Notes: generated by a model from the sequence alone, not told the origin. Counted from the stretch's first letter, positions 36,090 to 45,535 are shown. The stretch is DNA of 64,000 bases from an uncultured Acetatifactor sp. (GCA_910584865.1 CAJUCE010000022.1:24049-88048); one strand, 5' to 3'. Numbers and translations: made by a program.

Positions 36090-36120
36090 AACTTTCAAAG
36101 AATTAAAGGAGGAAGACTAC

Positions 36121-38871
36121 ATGAAAATTGTCATCATCGGCGGCGTAGCCGCCGGAACCAAGGCGGCTGCCAAGCTGAAGCGGGAGAACCCCAATGACGA
36201 AATCGTCATCTACACCAAAGGAAAGGACATATCCTACGCAGGGTGCGGGCTTCCCTACTACATAGGCGGAGCCATCGAGACGGAAAGGGAGCTGATTGTG
36301 AACACTCCTGCCAAATTCATGGGCCTTACCGGCACCACGGTATATACCCAAAGCGAAGCGGTGGCGGTTGACCCTGCAGCAAAGACGATTTCCGTCCGGT
36401 ACAGCGGGATGGAAGCCAGTACTGCGGCGCAGCAGGGGAAGGATGCAGAATCGCACAATGCGACCGGAGAGCAGAAACAGGAAACAGTAAGCGGAGCCAA
36501 TAGACTGCATGGAGACAGTACGGCAACGGACAGCATAGGAGAGCAGGGCCAGGAAGCCGGATCCAATGCGCCCGAAGAGCAGGAACATCCCACAGAAACC
36601 GTCCGCTACGACAAACTCATCATCGCTGTAGGCGCGGAGCCCTCCGTCCCCCCTGTGGAAGGTACAAAGCTCCCCGGCGTGTTCACCGTGCGCACGCCCC
36701 AGGACGCCATCGGATGCAGGAAATACGCTGAGGAACAAAACTGCAAACGCGCTGTTGTGGTAGGCGGCGGCTTTATCGGCCTGGAGGTGGCGGAGAACCT
36801 GATGGCAAAGGGCCTCACCGTCACCGTGATGGACATGGCGCCCCAGCTGATGCCCAATATCTTCGACCCGGACATGGCGGATTACGTCAGGCGTAAGCTC
36901 CAGGCAGGAGGCATGCGCATCCTCACGGGAACGGCTCTCAACGCCGTCACAGGTACGGAGAAAGTCACCGGCGTCCAGACCGGCACAGGCACATTGCCCG
37001 CCGACATGGTGATCCTGGCAGCAGGTATCCGTCCGGCGACGAAATTCCTGGCGGACACCGGACTGGAGATGGACAGGGGCTGTATCCTCACCGACGAATA
37101 CCAGAGAACCAACTTGCCGGACATTTACGCAGTGGGCGACTGCGCCCTGGTGAAAAACCGCATCACCGGACAGAGTCAGTGGTCCGCCATGGGCTCCACG
37201 GCAAACATTGCAGGACGCGCCCTGGCCCTGTCTTTAGGAGGAGACGAGACGCCGTATCCGGGCTGCCTGGGCACCGGCGTGGTGAAACTGTCTGCCGATT
37301 TGAATGCGGCTCGTACGGGACTCACCGAGGAGCAGGCCAAAGCGGCAGGCTTCCAGGTCATTTCCGCCCTGTCCATCACCGACGACAAGGCCCATTACTA
37401 TCCGGATTCTGACATGTTTATCACCAAGCTGATCGCGGATTCCGACAGCCATAGGCTCTTAGGACTGCAGGTGATCGGCGCAGGCGCTGTGGACAAGATG
37501 GCGGACATCGCCGTCACCGGGATTTCCTTCGGGGCGAAGGCGGAGGACTTCCTCACCCTGGACTTCGCCTATGCGCCGCCTTTTTCCACCGCAATACATC
37601 CTATCGCGGCAGCCTGCGGCGTACTGGTGAACAAAATGACCGGAAGACTGGAATCCTTTACCCCGGCAGAGTATGCGGCGGGCGCGGCGGCAGGGTATAA
37701 GCTTATCGACGCTCATCCGGCTGCGACTCTGCCCGGCGGGGAGTGGTTCGACCTGACAAAACCGGAGGAATATGCGGCGAAATACGGCAAAGACGATAAG
37801 CTCCTGTTAGTCTGTGCCAAGGGCAAGAGAGGGTATTTGACCCAGAACAAGCTGAAAGCATTAGGATTTACGAATACCCGCGTACTGGAAGGCGGCGCTA
37901 CGTTCAATGTGATTAAGCGGGCCCTTCCCGCAGGCGGAAAGCTTTCCCAGGAGGAGATCAAGCGGGTGAAGGGCCTGGGCTGCCTCCAGGATAAGCGCTT
38001 CGGCGACGTGTTCAATGTCCGCGTCATCACCAGGAACGGCAAGATTACCGCCGACGAGCATCGTGCCATCGCGGAAGGGGCGGAGCGCTTCGGAAGCGGG
38101 GAGATTACCATGACCACCCGACTGACCATGGAGATCCAGGGCGTTCCCTATGCCAACATCGATCCCCTCATCGCCTTCCTGGCGGAGCATAACCTGGAAA
38201 CCGGCGGTACCGGCTCCCTGGTGCGTCCCGTGGTGTCCTGCAAGGGTACCACCTGTCAGTACGGCCTGATCGATACTTTTGACTTGAGCGAGAAGATTCA
38301 TGAACGGTTTTACGAAGGCTACCACAGTGTGACTCTGCCCCACAAGTTCAAGATCGCCGTGGGCGGCTGTCCAAACAACTGCGTAAAGCCTGACTTAAAC
38401 GACTTAGGGATCATCGGCCAGAGAGTGCCCATGTTCGATTATTCTAAATGTAAGGGCTGTAAAAAGTGTCAGGTGGAGACCGCCTGTCCCATCAAGATTG
38501 CGAAAGTGGAAGACGGCTGTCTCCAAGTGGAGTCGGATGCCTGCAACGGCTGCGGCCGCTGTAAGGGAAAATGTCCCTTCGGCGTCACCGAGGAATACAT
38601 GGACGGCTGCAAGATTTACATCGGCGGCAGATGGGGCAAGAAGATCGCCAACGGACGTCCCCTGGACAAGATTTTCACCAGCGAGGAAGAGGTTTTGGAC
38701 ACCATAGAGCGGGCCATCCTGTTCTTCCGGGATGAGGGCATTACCGGCGAGCGCTTCGCGGATACGGTGAGCCGTCTGGGATTTGACTATGTACAGGACA
38801 AACTGCTCCACGCCCGGATCGACAAATCCGCTGTCCTGGAGAAGAAGGTGAAGGGTGGCGCCACCTGCTGA
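36121..38871 (+). CDS. Four-part redox fusion: CoA-disulfide-reductase-like, rhodanese, sulfite-reductase-like, ferredoxin
   Basis: 916 residues. (1) About 1-520 is an FAD/NADH oxidoreductase with GGVAAGTKAA and the redox Cys42 in YAGCGLPYYIGG, as in CoA-disulfide reductase. (2) About 535-605 is a rhodanese domain with Cys near 564 (LLLVCAKGKRG). (3) About 620-770 is a half nitrite/sulfite reductase with C707x4C712 and C750x3C754, a siroheme/4Fe-4S pattern. (4) About 776-830 holds two 4Fe-4S ferredoxin motifs. All parts handle sulfur or electrons, so it may reduce persulfide, polysulfide or sulfite with NAD(P)H. Residues ~100-160 are an unusual low-complexity insert. AAAGGAGG precedes the start. 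Confidence 0.85.
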   Translation: MKIVIIGGVAAGTKAAAKLKRENPNDEIVIYTKGKDISYAGCGLPYYIGGAIETERELIVNTPAKFMGLTGTTVYTQSEAVAVDPAAKTISVRYSGMEASTAAQQGKDAESHNATGEQKQETVSGANRLHGDSTATDSIGEQGQEAGSNAPEEQEHPTETVRYDKLIIAVGAEPSVPPVEGTKLPGVFTVRTPQDAIGCRKYAEEQNCKRAVVVGGGFIGLEVAENLMAKGLTVTVMDMAPQLMPNIFDPDMADYVRRKLQAGGMRILTGTALNAVTGTEKVTGVQTGTGTLPADMVILAAGIRPATKFLADTGLEMDRGCILTDEYQRTNLPDIYAVGDCALVKNRITGQSQWSAMGSTANIAGRALALSLGGDETPYPGCLGTGVVKLSADLNAARTGLTEEQAKAAGFQVISALSITDDKAHYYPDSDMFITKLIADSDSHRLLGLQVIGAGAVDKMADIAVTGISFGAKAEDFLTLDFAYAPPFSTAIHPIAAACGVLVNKMTGRLESFTPAEYAAGAAAGYKLIDAHPAATLPGGEWFDLTKPEEYAAKYGKDDKLLLVCAKGKRGYLTQNKLKALGFTNTRVLEGGATFNVIKRALPAGGKLSQEEIKRVKGLGCLQDKRFGDVFNVRVITRNGKITADEHRAIAEGAERFGSGEITMTTRLTMEIQGVPYANIDPLIAFLAEHNLETGGTGSLVRPVVSCKGTTCQYGLIDTFDLSEKIHERFYEGYHSVTLPHKFKIAVGGCPNNCVKPDLNDLGIIGQRVPMFDYSKCKGCKKCQVETACPIKIAKVEDGCLQVESDACNGCGRCKGKCPFGVTEEYMDGCKIYIGGRWGKKIANGRPLDKIFTSEEEVLDTIERAILFFRDEGITGERFADTVSRLGFDYVQDKLLHARIDKSAVLEKKVKGGATC

Positions 38872-39073
38872 GTATACGGCAGAAAATGGCGCCGTGTTAG
38901 AAAAGCCAGTGAAGGACGGCGCTATCAGCTGAGTATATGGCAGAAAATGGCGCCGTGTTAGAAAAATACAGCAAAGGGCGGCGTCTTTGCCAAGTATATG
39001 GCTGATAACATTGCCGTGTTGGATAAGACAGCGAAGGGCGGGTTCACCTGCCAGGCCTATGGTGGGGAAGCTT
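38830..39073 (+). repeat. 61-bp tandem repeat, four units, first inside the redox gene's 3' end
   Basis: Units start at 38830, 38891, 38952 and 39013, exactly 61 bases each. The first unit encodes the last residues of the fusion protein (AVLEKKVKGGATC, stop). Units 2 and 3 are very alike (shared GCCGTGTTAGAAAA, GAGTATATGGCAGAAAATGG); unit 4 is more diverged. Because 61 is not a multiple of three, each copy sits in a new frame. Confidence 0.92.
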
Positions 39074-39103
39074 GTCTTGCCGGATAAGAAGAAAGGCAAA
39101 TGG

Positions 39104-39138
39104 AGGAACAGTTCGTTTGTTTTGAGCTGTTCCTTTTT
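39104..39138 (+). terminator. Intrinsic terminator
   Basis: AGGAACAG (39104-39111) and CTGTTCCT (39127-39134) form the stem; a T tract follows. Confidence 0.85.
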
Positions 39139-39267
39139 CTATCCGCAGAGCAGCACATATTCCGTTTTCTCTGATTTTTATAAGGAAACGAAGGGATTCG
39201 GAAGCAGCAGGATAGTGAAAGCCGGATTATAAATAAGAAAGAAATTACGAAACAAGGAGAAAGCATC

Positions 39268-39909
39268 ATGAGAGAAGAAGAGAAGATCCAGGCAGGTATT
39301 TTATTCTGCCCTGGAGATCCGCAGCTGTGTGCCATAAAGCGCAAGACACACAATCTGAATGTGGATTATAACAAGACCTACGAAGTCGAGACAATGAAAC
39401 GGTCGGCCATTCTGGCAGAAATCCTGGGGGAATTCGGAGAGGGCGGATTCATACAGGGCCCGATTGCATTCCACTATGGGATTCACACCAAAATCGGACG
39501 GAACTTTTTCGGCAATTTCAACCTGACCATACAAGACGATGCGGAGGTTACCATCGGAGATGACTGCAATTTCGGGCCGAATGTGACCATTGTCACCCCG
39601 ATTCATCCCATGCTGGCCGATGAGCGGAATGCCATGCTGACGGCGGAAGGAAAGCAAAAGCGTCTCTGCTATGCCAAGCCGGTTCATATCGGCAGCAATT
39701 GCTGGTTCGGCGCATCGGTTACTGTCTGTCCCGGCGTCACCATAGGAGATAATTGTGTCATCGGAGCAGGCAGCGTAGTCACCAGGGACATTCCGGCAGA
39801 CAGTTTTGCGGCGGGAGTGCCCTGCAGAGTGATCCGCCGGATCACGGAAGCAGACAGCATGATCCATAAGCCGGAAATATTGGCTGATAATCAGGTGATA
39901 ACAGTTTAA
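39268..39909 (+). CDS. Sugar O-acetyltransferase (maltose/galactoside type)
   Basis: 213 residues with left-handed beta-helix hexapeptide repeats. GNFNLTIQDDAEVTIGDDCN, PIHPM, HIGSNCWFGASVTVCPGVTI and VIGAGSVVTRDIP match the LacA/Maa family, whose catalytic His is in the TPIHP motif. It transfers acetyl from acetyl-CoA to a sugar or related acceptor. The N-terminus differs from typical LacA by an extra ~20 residues. AAGGAGAA is 8 bases before the ATG. Confidence 0.9.
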   Translation: MREEEKIQAGILFCPGDPQLCAIKRKTHNLNVDYNKTYEVETMKRSAILAEILGEFGEGGFIQGPIAFHYGIHTKIGRNFFGNFNLTIQDDAEVTIGDDCNFGPNVTIVTPIHPMLADERNAMLTAEGKQKRLCYAKPVHIGSNCWFGASVTVCPGVTIGDNCVIGAGSVVTRDIPADSFAAGVPCRVIRRITEADSMIHKPEILADNQVITV

Positions 39910-40006
39910 ATATGCCATACAGATGTCATATTTTATCTTGTATTATAAAATCAGCCGGTAATGGTACTGGAAGGGCGGATGCATGACTTAAAATAGGAGG
40001 TGCTTC

Positions 40007-40879
40007 ATGCATTTTGTGGATGCGAAAGGAATATTATCTCCCCAAAACGGGATGAACATATACAGAGGCTGTACCCATGGCTGCATCTATTGCGACAGCA
40101 GAAGCACCTGCTACGGCTTCACCCATGCCTTCGAAGATGTGGAGGTGAAGCAGAATGCACCGGAGCTTTTGGAGAAGGCGCTTCGGTCCAAGCGGAAGAA
40201 GTGCATGATCGGAACCGGCGCCATGTGCGATCCCTATATGCATTGCGAGGAAACTCTGCAGCTTACAAGGAAATGCCTGGAGCTGATTGCGCGCTATGAA
40301 TTCGGCGCTACAGTCCATACCAAATCCGACAGGGTTCTCCGGGATCTGGACCTGCTCAAGCGAATTCATGAGAAGGCCAAGTGTGTGGTACAGATGACAC
40401 TGACCACCTATGACGAAAGCCTGTGCAAAATCCTGGAGCCTAACGTATGCACCACAAGGAGACGTGCGGAGGTCCTGGAGATTCTGCGGGATAACGGCAT
40501 TCCTACAATTGTCTGGCTGTCGCCCATTTTGCCCTTTCTCAATGATACGGAAGAAAATCTGAACGGAATATTACAGTATTGTATTCAGAGTAAGGTACGG
40601 GGGATTATATGCTTCGGAATGGGCATGACATTGCGGGAGGGGGACAGGGAATATTTTTACGAGGCGCTGGAACGGCATTTTCCGGGGCTGTGGCAGAAGT
40701 ACCATCGGAAATACGGATATGCCTACGAACTGGCAAGCGACAGAAATCAGGAACTGATGCGTTTGTTTCATGATATTTGTGAAAAACATGGGATTTGGCA
40801 TGATGCAGAGACCTGCTTTGAATATTTACATGCGTTTCCTGAAAAATATGAACAAATGAAAATTTTCCCATTTTTTTAA
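40007..40879 (+). CDS. Radical SAM protein of the SPL-like type
   Basis: 290 residues. MNIYRGCTHGCIYCDSRS carries the Cx3Cx2C cluster motif. The sequence GTGAMCDPYMHCEETLQLTR and the final HAFPEKYEQM are typical of SPL-family radical SAM enzymes of unknown substrate in Clostridia. Complete by length. AGGAGG lies 9 bases upstream of ATG 40007. The downstream promoter overlaps the region directly after its stop. Confidence 0.87.
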   Translation: MHFVDAKGILSPQNGMNIYRGCTHGCIYCDSRSTCYGFTHAFEDVEVKQNAPELLEKALRSKRKKCMIGTGAMCDPYMHCEETLQLTRKCLELIARYEFGATVHTKSDRVLRDLDLLKRIHEKAKCVVQMTLTTYDESLCKILEPNVCTTRRRAEVLEILRDNGIPTIVWLSPILPFLNDTEENLNGILQYCIQSKVRGIICFGMGMTLREGDREYFYEALERHFPGLWQKYHRKYGYAYELASDRNQELMRLFHDICEKHGIWHDAETCFEYLHAFPEKYEQMKIFPFF

Positions 40880-40890
40880 TCAATTTTTAA

Positions 40891-40965
40891 TTGCATTGTC
40901 AGTACATGATTTCTATAATGAGAACATGCGCTCTGCCGAAAGCGGCCCGTATACCGGCGGCAGAG
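40891..40965 (+). promoter_or_regulatory. Promoter and leader hairpin of the ABC exporter
   Basis: TTGCAT (40891-40896), 17 bases, TATAAT (40914-40919). The leader then carries a perfect 8-bp hairpin CTCTGCCG (40931-40938)/CGGCAGAG (40958-40965) without a T tract, which could be an operator or an mRNA-stabilising structure. Confidence 0.7.
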
Positions 40966-41004
40966 TGGGTTTGTCTGAAAATATGTTCTGGGAAGGGAAT
41001 TGCC

Positions 41005-43215
41005 ATGCTGAAAATCTTCAAGTATTTAAAGGAATCCAAGTGGTCCGTACTGGCAATCATCGTGCTGCTGGTGATACAGGCATACTGTGATCTGGCACTG
41101 CCGCAGTATACGGCGGACATTGTGGATGTGGGGATCGGACAGAAGGGGATCGAGAATGCAGTGCCGCAGCGGATGCGGGAGGAGACCTATGATGCGCTGC
41201 GGATGCTGATGACACAGGAGGAGAGGGAGCTGCTATCCTCCGCATATGAGCAGGTGGAGGACGGAACCTATACGCTGTGCGCAGGGAAAGAGACAATCGA
41301 AAAGCTGAATGAAAGTATGGGGATACCGATCTTGATTCTGTCCATGGCGGAAGGCGGAGGCGGAATGTCAGAATCGGGGACGTTTCAGTCTGCGGATGGA
41401 TCGGAGGCAGGCAGCTTTGATTCGGCCAAGGCCGGAGGAGGAATCGCTGCCATAGAGGGTATGCAGCTGTCCGATTCCCATGTACTTGCTCTGCGTGAGC
41501 AGATTCTGGAGAAGCTGGGGGACAGCGGGGAGACACTTATCACACAGAGAGCCTTGCTGTTCGTCCAGGAGGAATATGAGCGGCTGGGGATGGATTTGGG
41601 AAAAATTCAGAGAAATTATCTGTACGCAACCGGAGGGATGATGCTGGTCTATTCCGTGGTGATGACGGCTACGGCCATACTGGTTGGCCTACTGGCGGCC
41701 AGGATCGGGGCGAAGCTGGGGCTGAATCTGCGGGAGCGGGTGTTTACAAAGGTGGTATCCTTCTCCCATGCGGAGATGGAGCAGTTTTCAACAGCCTCTT
41801 TGATCACCAGGAGTACCAATGATATCCAGCAGGTGCAGATGGTGGTGGTCATGATGCTGCGAATGGTGGTATATGCGCCCATTATCGGTATCGGCGGTGT
41901 GGTGAAGGTACTGCGGACCAGGACGGGGATGGGGTGGGTCATCGTTGTGGCGGTGGCAATGATTCTGGCTCTGGTAGGTATATTGATGGTGGTGGCCATG
42001 CCCAAGTTCAAGAAGATGCAGACGCTGGTGGACCGGCTGAATCTGGTTTCCAGGGAAATTCTGACCGGCGTCCCGGTGATCCGGGCGTTCAGCCGTGAGA
42101 AGTTTGAGGAAGAGCGGTTTGACAGGGCGAACCGGGATTTGATGCGGACACAGCTGTTTACCAATCGGGTAATGAATATTATGATGCCTGTGATGATGCT
42201 GATTATGAATGGCATCAGTATTATGATCGTCTGGTTCGGCGCGAAAGGAATCGAACTGGGGAATCTGATGGTAGGGGATATGCTGGCCTTTATCACCTAC
42301 ACCATGCAGATCGTCATGTCTTTTTTGATGTTGACAATGATTTCGGTGATGCTGCCCAGAGCCGGAGTGGCTGCCGGGCGTATTGAGGAGGTCATCGGTA
42401 CTTCGGCCGGCATTACTGATAAGGAGCAGGTGAAGGATGAAAAGCTTAAGGATGTCAAAGGGGTGGTGACTTTTGAGAACGTGTCCTTCCGTTATCCGGG
42501 GGCAGACGAGGACGCACTGCAGAATCTGACCTTCACTGCAGGACCGGGAGAGACTACCGCCATCATCGGAAGCACAGGCTGCGGTAAGTCGACACTTTTG
42601 AATTTGATTCCCAGGTTTTACGATGTGACAGGGGGAAGTATCACCATAGACGGAGTGGATATCCGGGATCTGTCCCAGCATAAGCTGCGCAGTCTCTTGG
42701 GTTATGTGCCTCAGAAGGCGGTGCTTTTTTCAGGGGATATATCATCCAATCTGAAATTCGGCGGCGATGATATCAGCGACAGCCGGATGATGGAGGCTGC
42801 AGAGATTGCCCAGGCTACGGAATTCATAGAGGAGAAACAGGAGAAGTATCACAGTGAGATTGCGCAGGGCGGTACAAATGTCTCCGGCGGACAGAAACAG
42901 AGGCTGTCCATTGCCAGAGCCATTGCAAAATCACCGAAGGTATTCTTGTTCGATGACAGCTTTTCCGCTTTGGATTACAAGACGGACGTGACACTTCGGA
43001 GGGCTCTGCGAAAGAAAACGGGGGATGCCACCGTAATCATTGTGGCGCAGCGTATCAGCACCATTCTCCATGCTGACCGGATTATTGTGTTGGATGAAGG
43101 AAAGATTGCAGGTATGGGAACCCATGAGGAGCTTTTGCGGGATTGTGAGGCTTATCGGGAGATTGCAAGGTCGCAGCTTTCCGAGGCGGAACTGAAGGGA
43201 GGTGCGGCGGTATGA
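41005..43215 (+). CDS. ABC exporter half-transporter with degenerate catalytic site
   Basis: 736 residues: type IV exporter TM domain with a ~150-residue extracytoplasmic insertion between TM1 and TM2, then the nucleotide-binding domain. Walker A is GSTGCGKST (about 522), the signature NVSGGQKQRLS is normal, and Walker B reads VFLFDDSFSALD with Asp in place of the catalytic Glu. This is the pattern of the non-catalytic subunit in heterodimeric exporters (TM287/288, LmrCD). ATG 41005 with GGAAGGG is preferred over earlier in-frame codons. It overlaps its partner by ATGA. Confidence 0.93.
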   Translation: MLKIFKYLKESKWSVLAIIVLLVIQAYCDLALPQYTADIVDVGIGQKGIENAVPQRMREETYDALRMLMTQEERELLSSAYEQVEDGTYTLCAGKETIEKLNESMGIPILILSMAEGGGGMSESGTFQSADGSEAGSFDSAKAGGGIAAIEGMQLSDSHVLALREQILEKLGDSGETLITQRALLFVQEEYERLGMDLGKIQRNYLYATGGMMLVYSVVMTATAILVGLLAARIGAKLGLNLRERVFTKVVSFSHAEMEQFSTASLITRSTNDIQQVQMVVVMMLRMVVYAPIIGIGGVVKVLRTRTGMGWVIVVAVAMILALVGILMVVAMPKFKKMQTLVDRLNLVSREILTGVPVIRAFSREKFEEERFDRANRDLMRTQLFTNRVMNIMMPVMMLIMNGISIMIVWFGAKGIELGNLMVGDMLAFITYTMQIVMSFLMLTMISVMLPRAGVAAGRIEEVIGTSAGITDKEQVKDEKLKDVKGVVTFENVSFRYPGADEDALQNLTFTAGPGETTAIIGSTGCGKSTLLNLIPRFYDVTGGSITIDGVDIRDLSQHKLRSLLGYVPQKAVLFSGDISSNLKFGGDDISDSRMMEAAEIAQATEFIEEKQEKYHSEIAQGGTNVSGGQKQRLSIARAIAKSPKVFLFDDSFSALDYKTDVTLRRALRKKTGDATVIIVAQRISTILHADRIIVLDEGKIAGMGTHEELLRDCEAYREIARSQLSEAELKGGAAV

Positions 43216-45143
43216 GTGAAGAACAGAAGAAATCCACAGGCTCCGGGGAGGGAAAAATCGGACAGAACACAAGTTTGGCGGGCGGAAGTAAAGCCGTCCG
43301 GCGTCCACACGGCCCTCATGGCGGGATGATGCCGGGGGAGAAAGCGAAGGATTTTAAAGGGACATTTACGAAGTTGATGACATATATAGGCAAATACAAA
43401 ATTGCACTGATTGCCGTAATGATTTTCGCGGCAGGCAGTACCGTTTTTAATATCATCGGCCCCAAGGTGCTGGCAAAGGCTACCACGGAGTTGTTCAACG
43501 GTATGATGGCCAAATTCGCCGGTACCGGCGGGATCAATTTCGGGCGGATCGGGGAGATTCTGCTCTTTCTGCTGGGTTTGTATGCTCTGAGCGCATTGCT
43601 GTCCTTTATACAGGGGCTGGTGATGACGGAGATATCGCAGAAGCTCTGCTTCCGGTTCCGCCGGGAGATATCAGAGAAGATTAACCGGCTGCCTATGGCT
43701 TATTTTGAGTCCAGAACCGTGGGAGAGGTGCTGTCCAGGATTACCAATGACGTGGATACGCTCGGCCAGAGCCTGGGACAGAGTATTACCACGCTGATTA
43801 CCTCGGTCGCGACGATTGTGGGTATTTTGATTATGATGCTGTCCATCAGTCCCGTGATGACATTGATCGCACTGGTGATCCTGCCGGTATCAGGAGGGCT
43901 TATCAGTGTCGTGATAAAGCATTCACAGAAATATTTCACCGCGCAGCAGACCTATCTGGGCAAGATTAACGGACAGATTGAGGAGGTCTACAGCGGGCAG
44001 AATATTATTAAGGCATTTAACAGGGAAGAGGCTTCTCTTGCAGAGTTTGGAGAAACCAATCAAATCCTTTACCAGAGTGCATGGAAGTCCCAGTTCATTT
44101 CCGGTATGATGCAGCCTATCATGAGCTTTGTGAGTAATCTGGGATATGTGGCGGTTGCTGTCAGCGGCAGTATGCTGGCTATAAAGGGTGTTATTGAGGT
44201 GGGAGAAATCCAGGCATTTATTCAATATGTGAAGAATTTTACGCAGCCCATTACCCAGGTGGCTCAGGTTTCCAATATGTTCCAGTCTACGGCTGCGGCG
44301 GCAGAGAGGGTGTTTGAATTCCTGGAGGAGCCGGAGGAGGATGTGACTGTTGCGGGAGCCGTTCAGGCGGACCAGGAGTCTGGCAGACAAATGAAGGGAG
44401 CTGTGGAGTTCGATCATGTGCGGTTTGGTTATCAACCGGAAAAGACGATTATCCACGATTTCAGCTGTCAGGTGAAGCCGGGACAGATGGTGGCCATTGT
44501 AGGTCCTACCGGCGCGGGCAAGACCACCATGGTCAAGCTTCTCATGCGTTTTTATGATGTGAGCAGCGGCGCCATACGGGTGGACGGAAATGATGTGCGG
44601 AATTTCAACCGCAGCCAGCTACGGGAGAATTTCGGTATGGTGCTGCAGGATACCTGGCTCTTCCATGGGACGATCATGGAAAATATCCGCTACGGAAGAC
44701 TGGATGCCACAGATGAGGAGGTAATCGCCGCAGCGAAAGCGGCTCATGTCCATCGTTTTATCCAGACCCTGCCGGGCGGCTATCAAATGGAGCTTGGAGA
44801 AGACGCATCTAATGTGTCCCAGGGACAGAAACAGCTGCTTACCATAGCCAGAGCCATTCTGGCGGATAATCCTATTCTGATACTGGATGAGGCCACCAGC
44901 TCCGTGGATACCAGAACGGAAATCCGGATTCAGAAAGCAATGAAGAATCTGATGAAGGGCCGTACCAGCTTCGTCATTGCACACAGGCTCTCTACCATCC
45001 GGGATGCAGATGTGATTCTGGTCATGAGAGACGGAGATATCGTGGAGCAGGGCAGCCATGACGAATTGATGGCGAAAGGCGGATTTTACGAGGAATTATA
45101 TAATTCCCAGTTTGAAGGACAGGATGCTGCAGAAATAGCCTGA
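43212..45143 (+). CDS. ABC exporter half-transporter, catalytic partner
   Basis: 643 residues. An N-terminal Gly/Lys-rich cytosolic tail is followed by six TM helices. The NBD has Walker A GPTGAGKTT (about 430), a signature with Gln in place of Gly (NVSQGQKQLLT) and a canonical Walker B ILILDEATSSVD. The complementary asymmetry with the upstream subunit predicts one active and one degenerate ATP site. The ATGA overlap couples the pair. Substrates of such pumps are drugs, lipids or peptides; nothing here decides which. Confidence 0.94.
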   Translation: MSEEQKKSTGSGEGKIGQNTSLAGGSKAVRRPHGPHGGMMPGEKAKDFKGTFTKLMTYIGKYKIALIAVMIFAAGSTVFNIIGPKVLAKATTELFNGMMAKFAGTGGINFGRIGEILLFLLGLYALSALLSFIQGLVMTEISQKLCFRFRREISEKINRLPMAYFESRTVGEVLSRITNDVDTLGQSLGQSITTLITSVATIVGILIMMLSISPVMTLIALVILPVSGGLISVVIKHSQKYFTAQQTYLGKINGQIEEVYSGQNIIKAFNREEASLAEFGETNQILYQSAWKSQFISGMMQPIMSFVSNLGYVAVAVSGSMLAIKGVIEVGEIQAFIQYVKNFTQPITQVAQVSNMFQSTAAAAERVFEFLEEPEEDVTVAGAVQADQESGRQMKGAVEFDHVRFGYQPEKTIIHDFSCQVKPGQMVAIVGPTGAGKTTMVKLLMRFYDVSSGAIRVDGNDVRNFNRSQLRENFGMVLQDTWLFHGTIMENIRYGRLDATDEEVIAAAKAAHVHRFIQTLPGGYQMELGEDASNVSQGQKQLLTIARAILADNPILILDEATSSVDTRTEIRIQKAMKNLMKGRTSFVIAHRLSTIRDADVILVMRDGDIVEQGSHDELMAKGGFYEELYNSQFEGQDAAEIA

Positions 45144-45258
45144 GACAGACAATCAGGGCAACAATGAATATTCCAATCTGAATCAAATCAGAGTATGTAA
45201 CAATCGTCGACAGAGGTATTGGCGATGGTCCAGTGAACGCATGTATTGTAAAAGAGAG

Positions 45259-45287
45259 TTACATTTTCGTTCCAATAATTGTATAAT
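45259..45287 (+). promoter_or_regulatory. Promoter of a small protein gene
   Basis: TTACAT (45259-45264), 17 bases, TATAAT (45282-45287). Confidence 0.7.
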
Positions 45288-45321
45288 AAACAAAGATTTG
45301 ACAGGAAAGGTGGTAAGAAGT

Positions 45322-45498
45322 ATGAAACGATATGAAGTCCTGATGGAGAAGGAATTATTTCATGGAAGCGATATTGTACGTAGCTTCGGTTACAAAGCAA
45401 CAACTTCAGGGGATAACTATGCCCTTTTTAGGGAAACGGATTGTTTTGTACGCTGCTCACCATTTGACAGGATATTCGGAAGTATGGCAGATTTGTGA
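45322..45498 (+). CDS. Hypothetical 58-residue protein
   Basis: The start MKRYEVLMEKELFHGSDIVR has a good ribosome site (AGGAAAGGTGG, 8 bases) and its own promoter, so the gene is probably real although short. No signal peptide or TM is present; two Cys flank CFVRC. Family not recognised. It lies between the ABC exporter and a BlaI-like dyad with terminator. Confidence 0.5.
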   Translation: MKRYEVLMEKELFHGSDIVRSFGYKATTSGDNYALFRETDCFVRCSPFDRIFGSMADL

Positions 45499-45518
45499 TA
45501 GCTTGGTTTGTTCTACCA

Positions 45519-45535
45519 TGTTTACAATCTAAACC
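45519..45535 (+). promoter_or_regulatory. Solitary BlaI-type operator-like dyad
   Basis: TGTTTACAATCTAAACC differs by few bases from the operator at 1581 (TGTTTACAAATTAAACA). No strong promoter overlaps it; a weak TATATA lies at 45539. Confidence 0.45.

Noticed and set aside
38830..39073. CRISPR-like array
   Set aside because: The units are contiguous tandem copies of coding sequence with no unique spacers and no cas genes.
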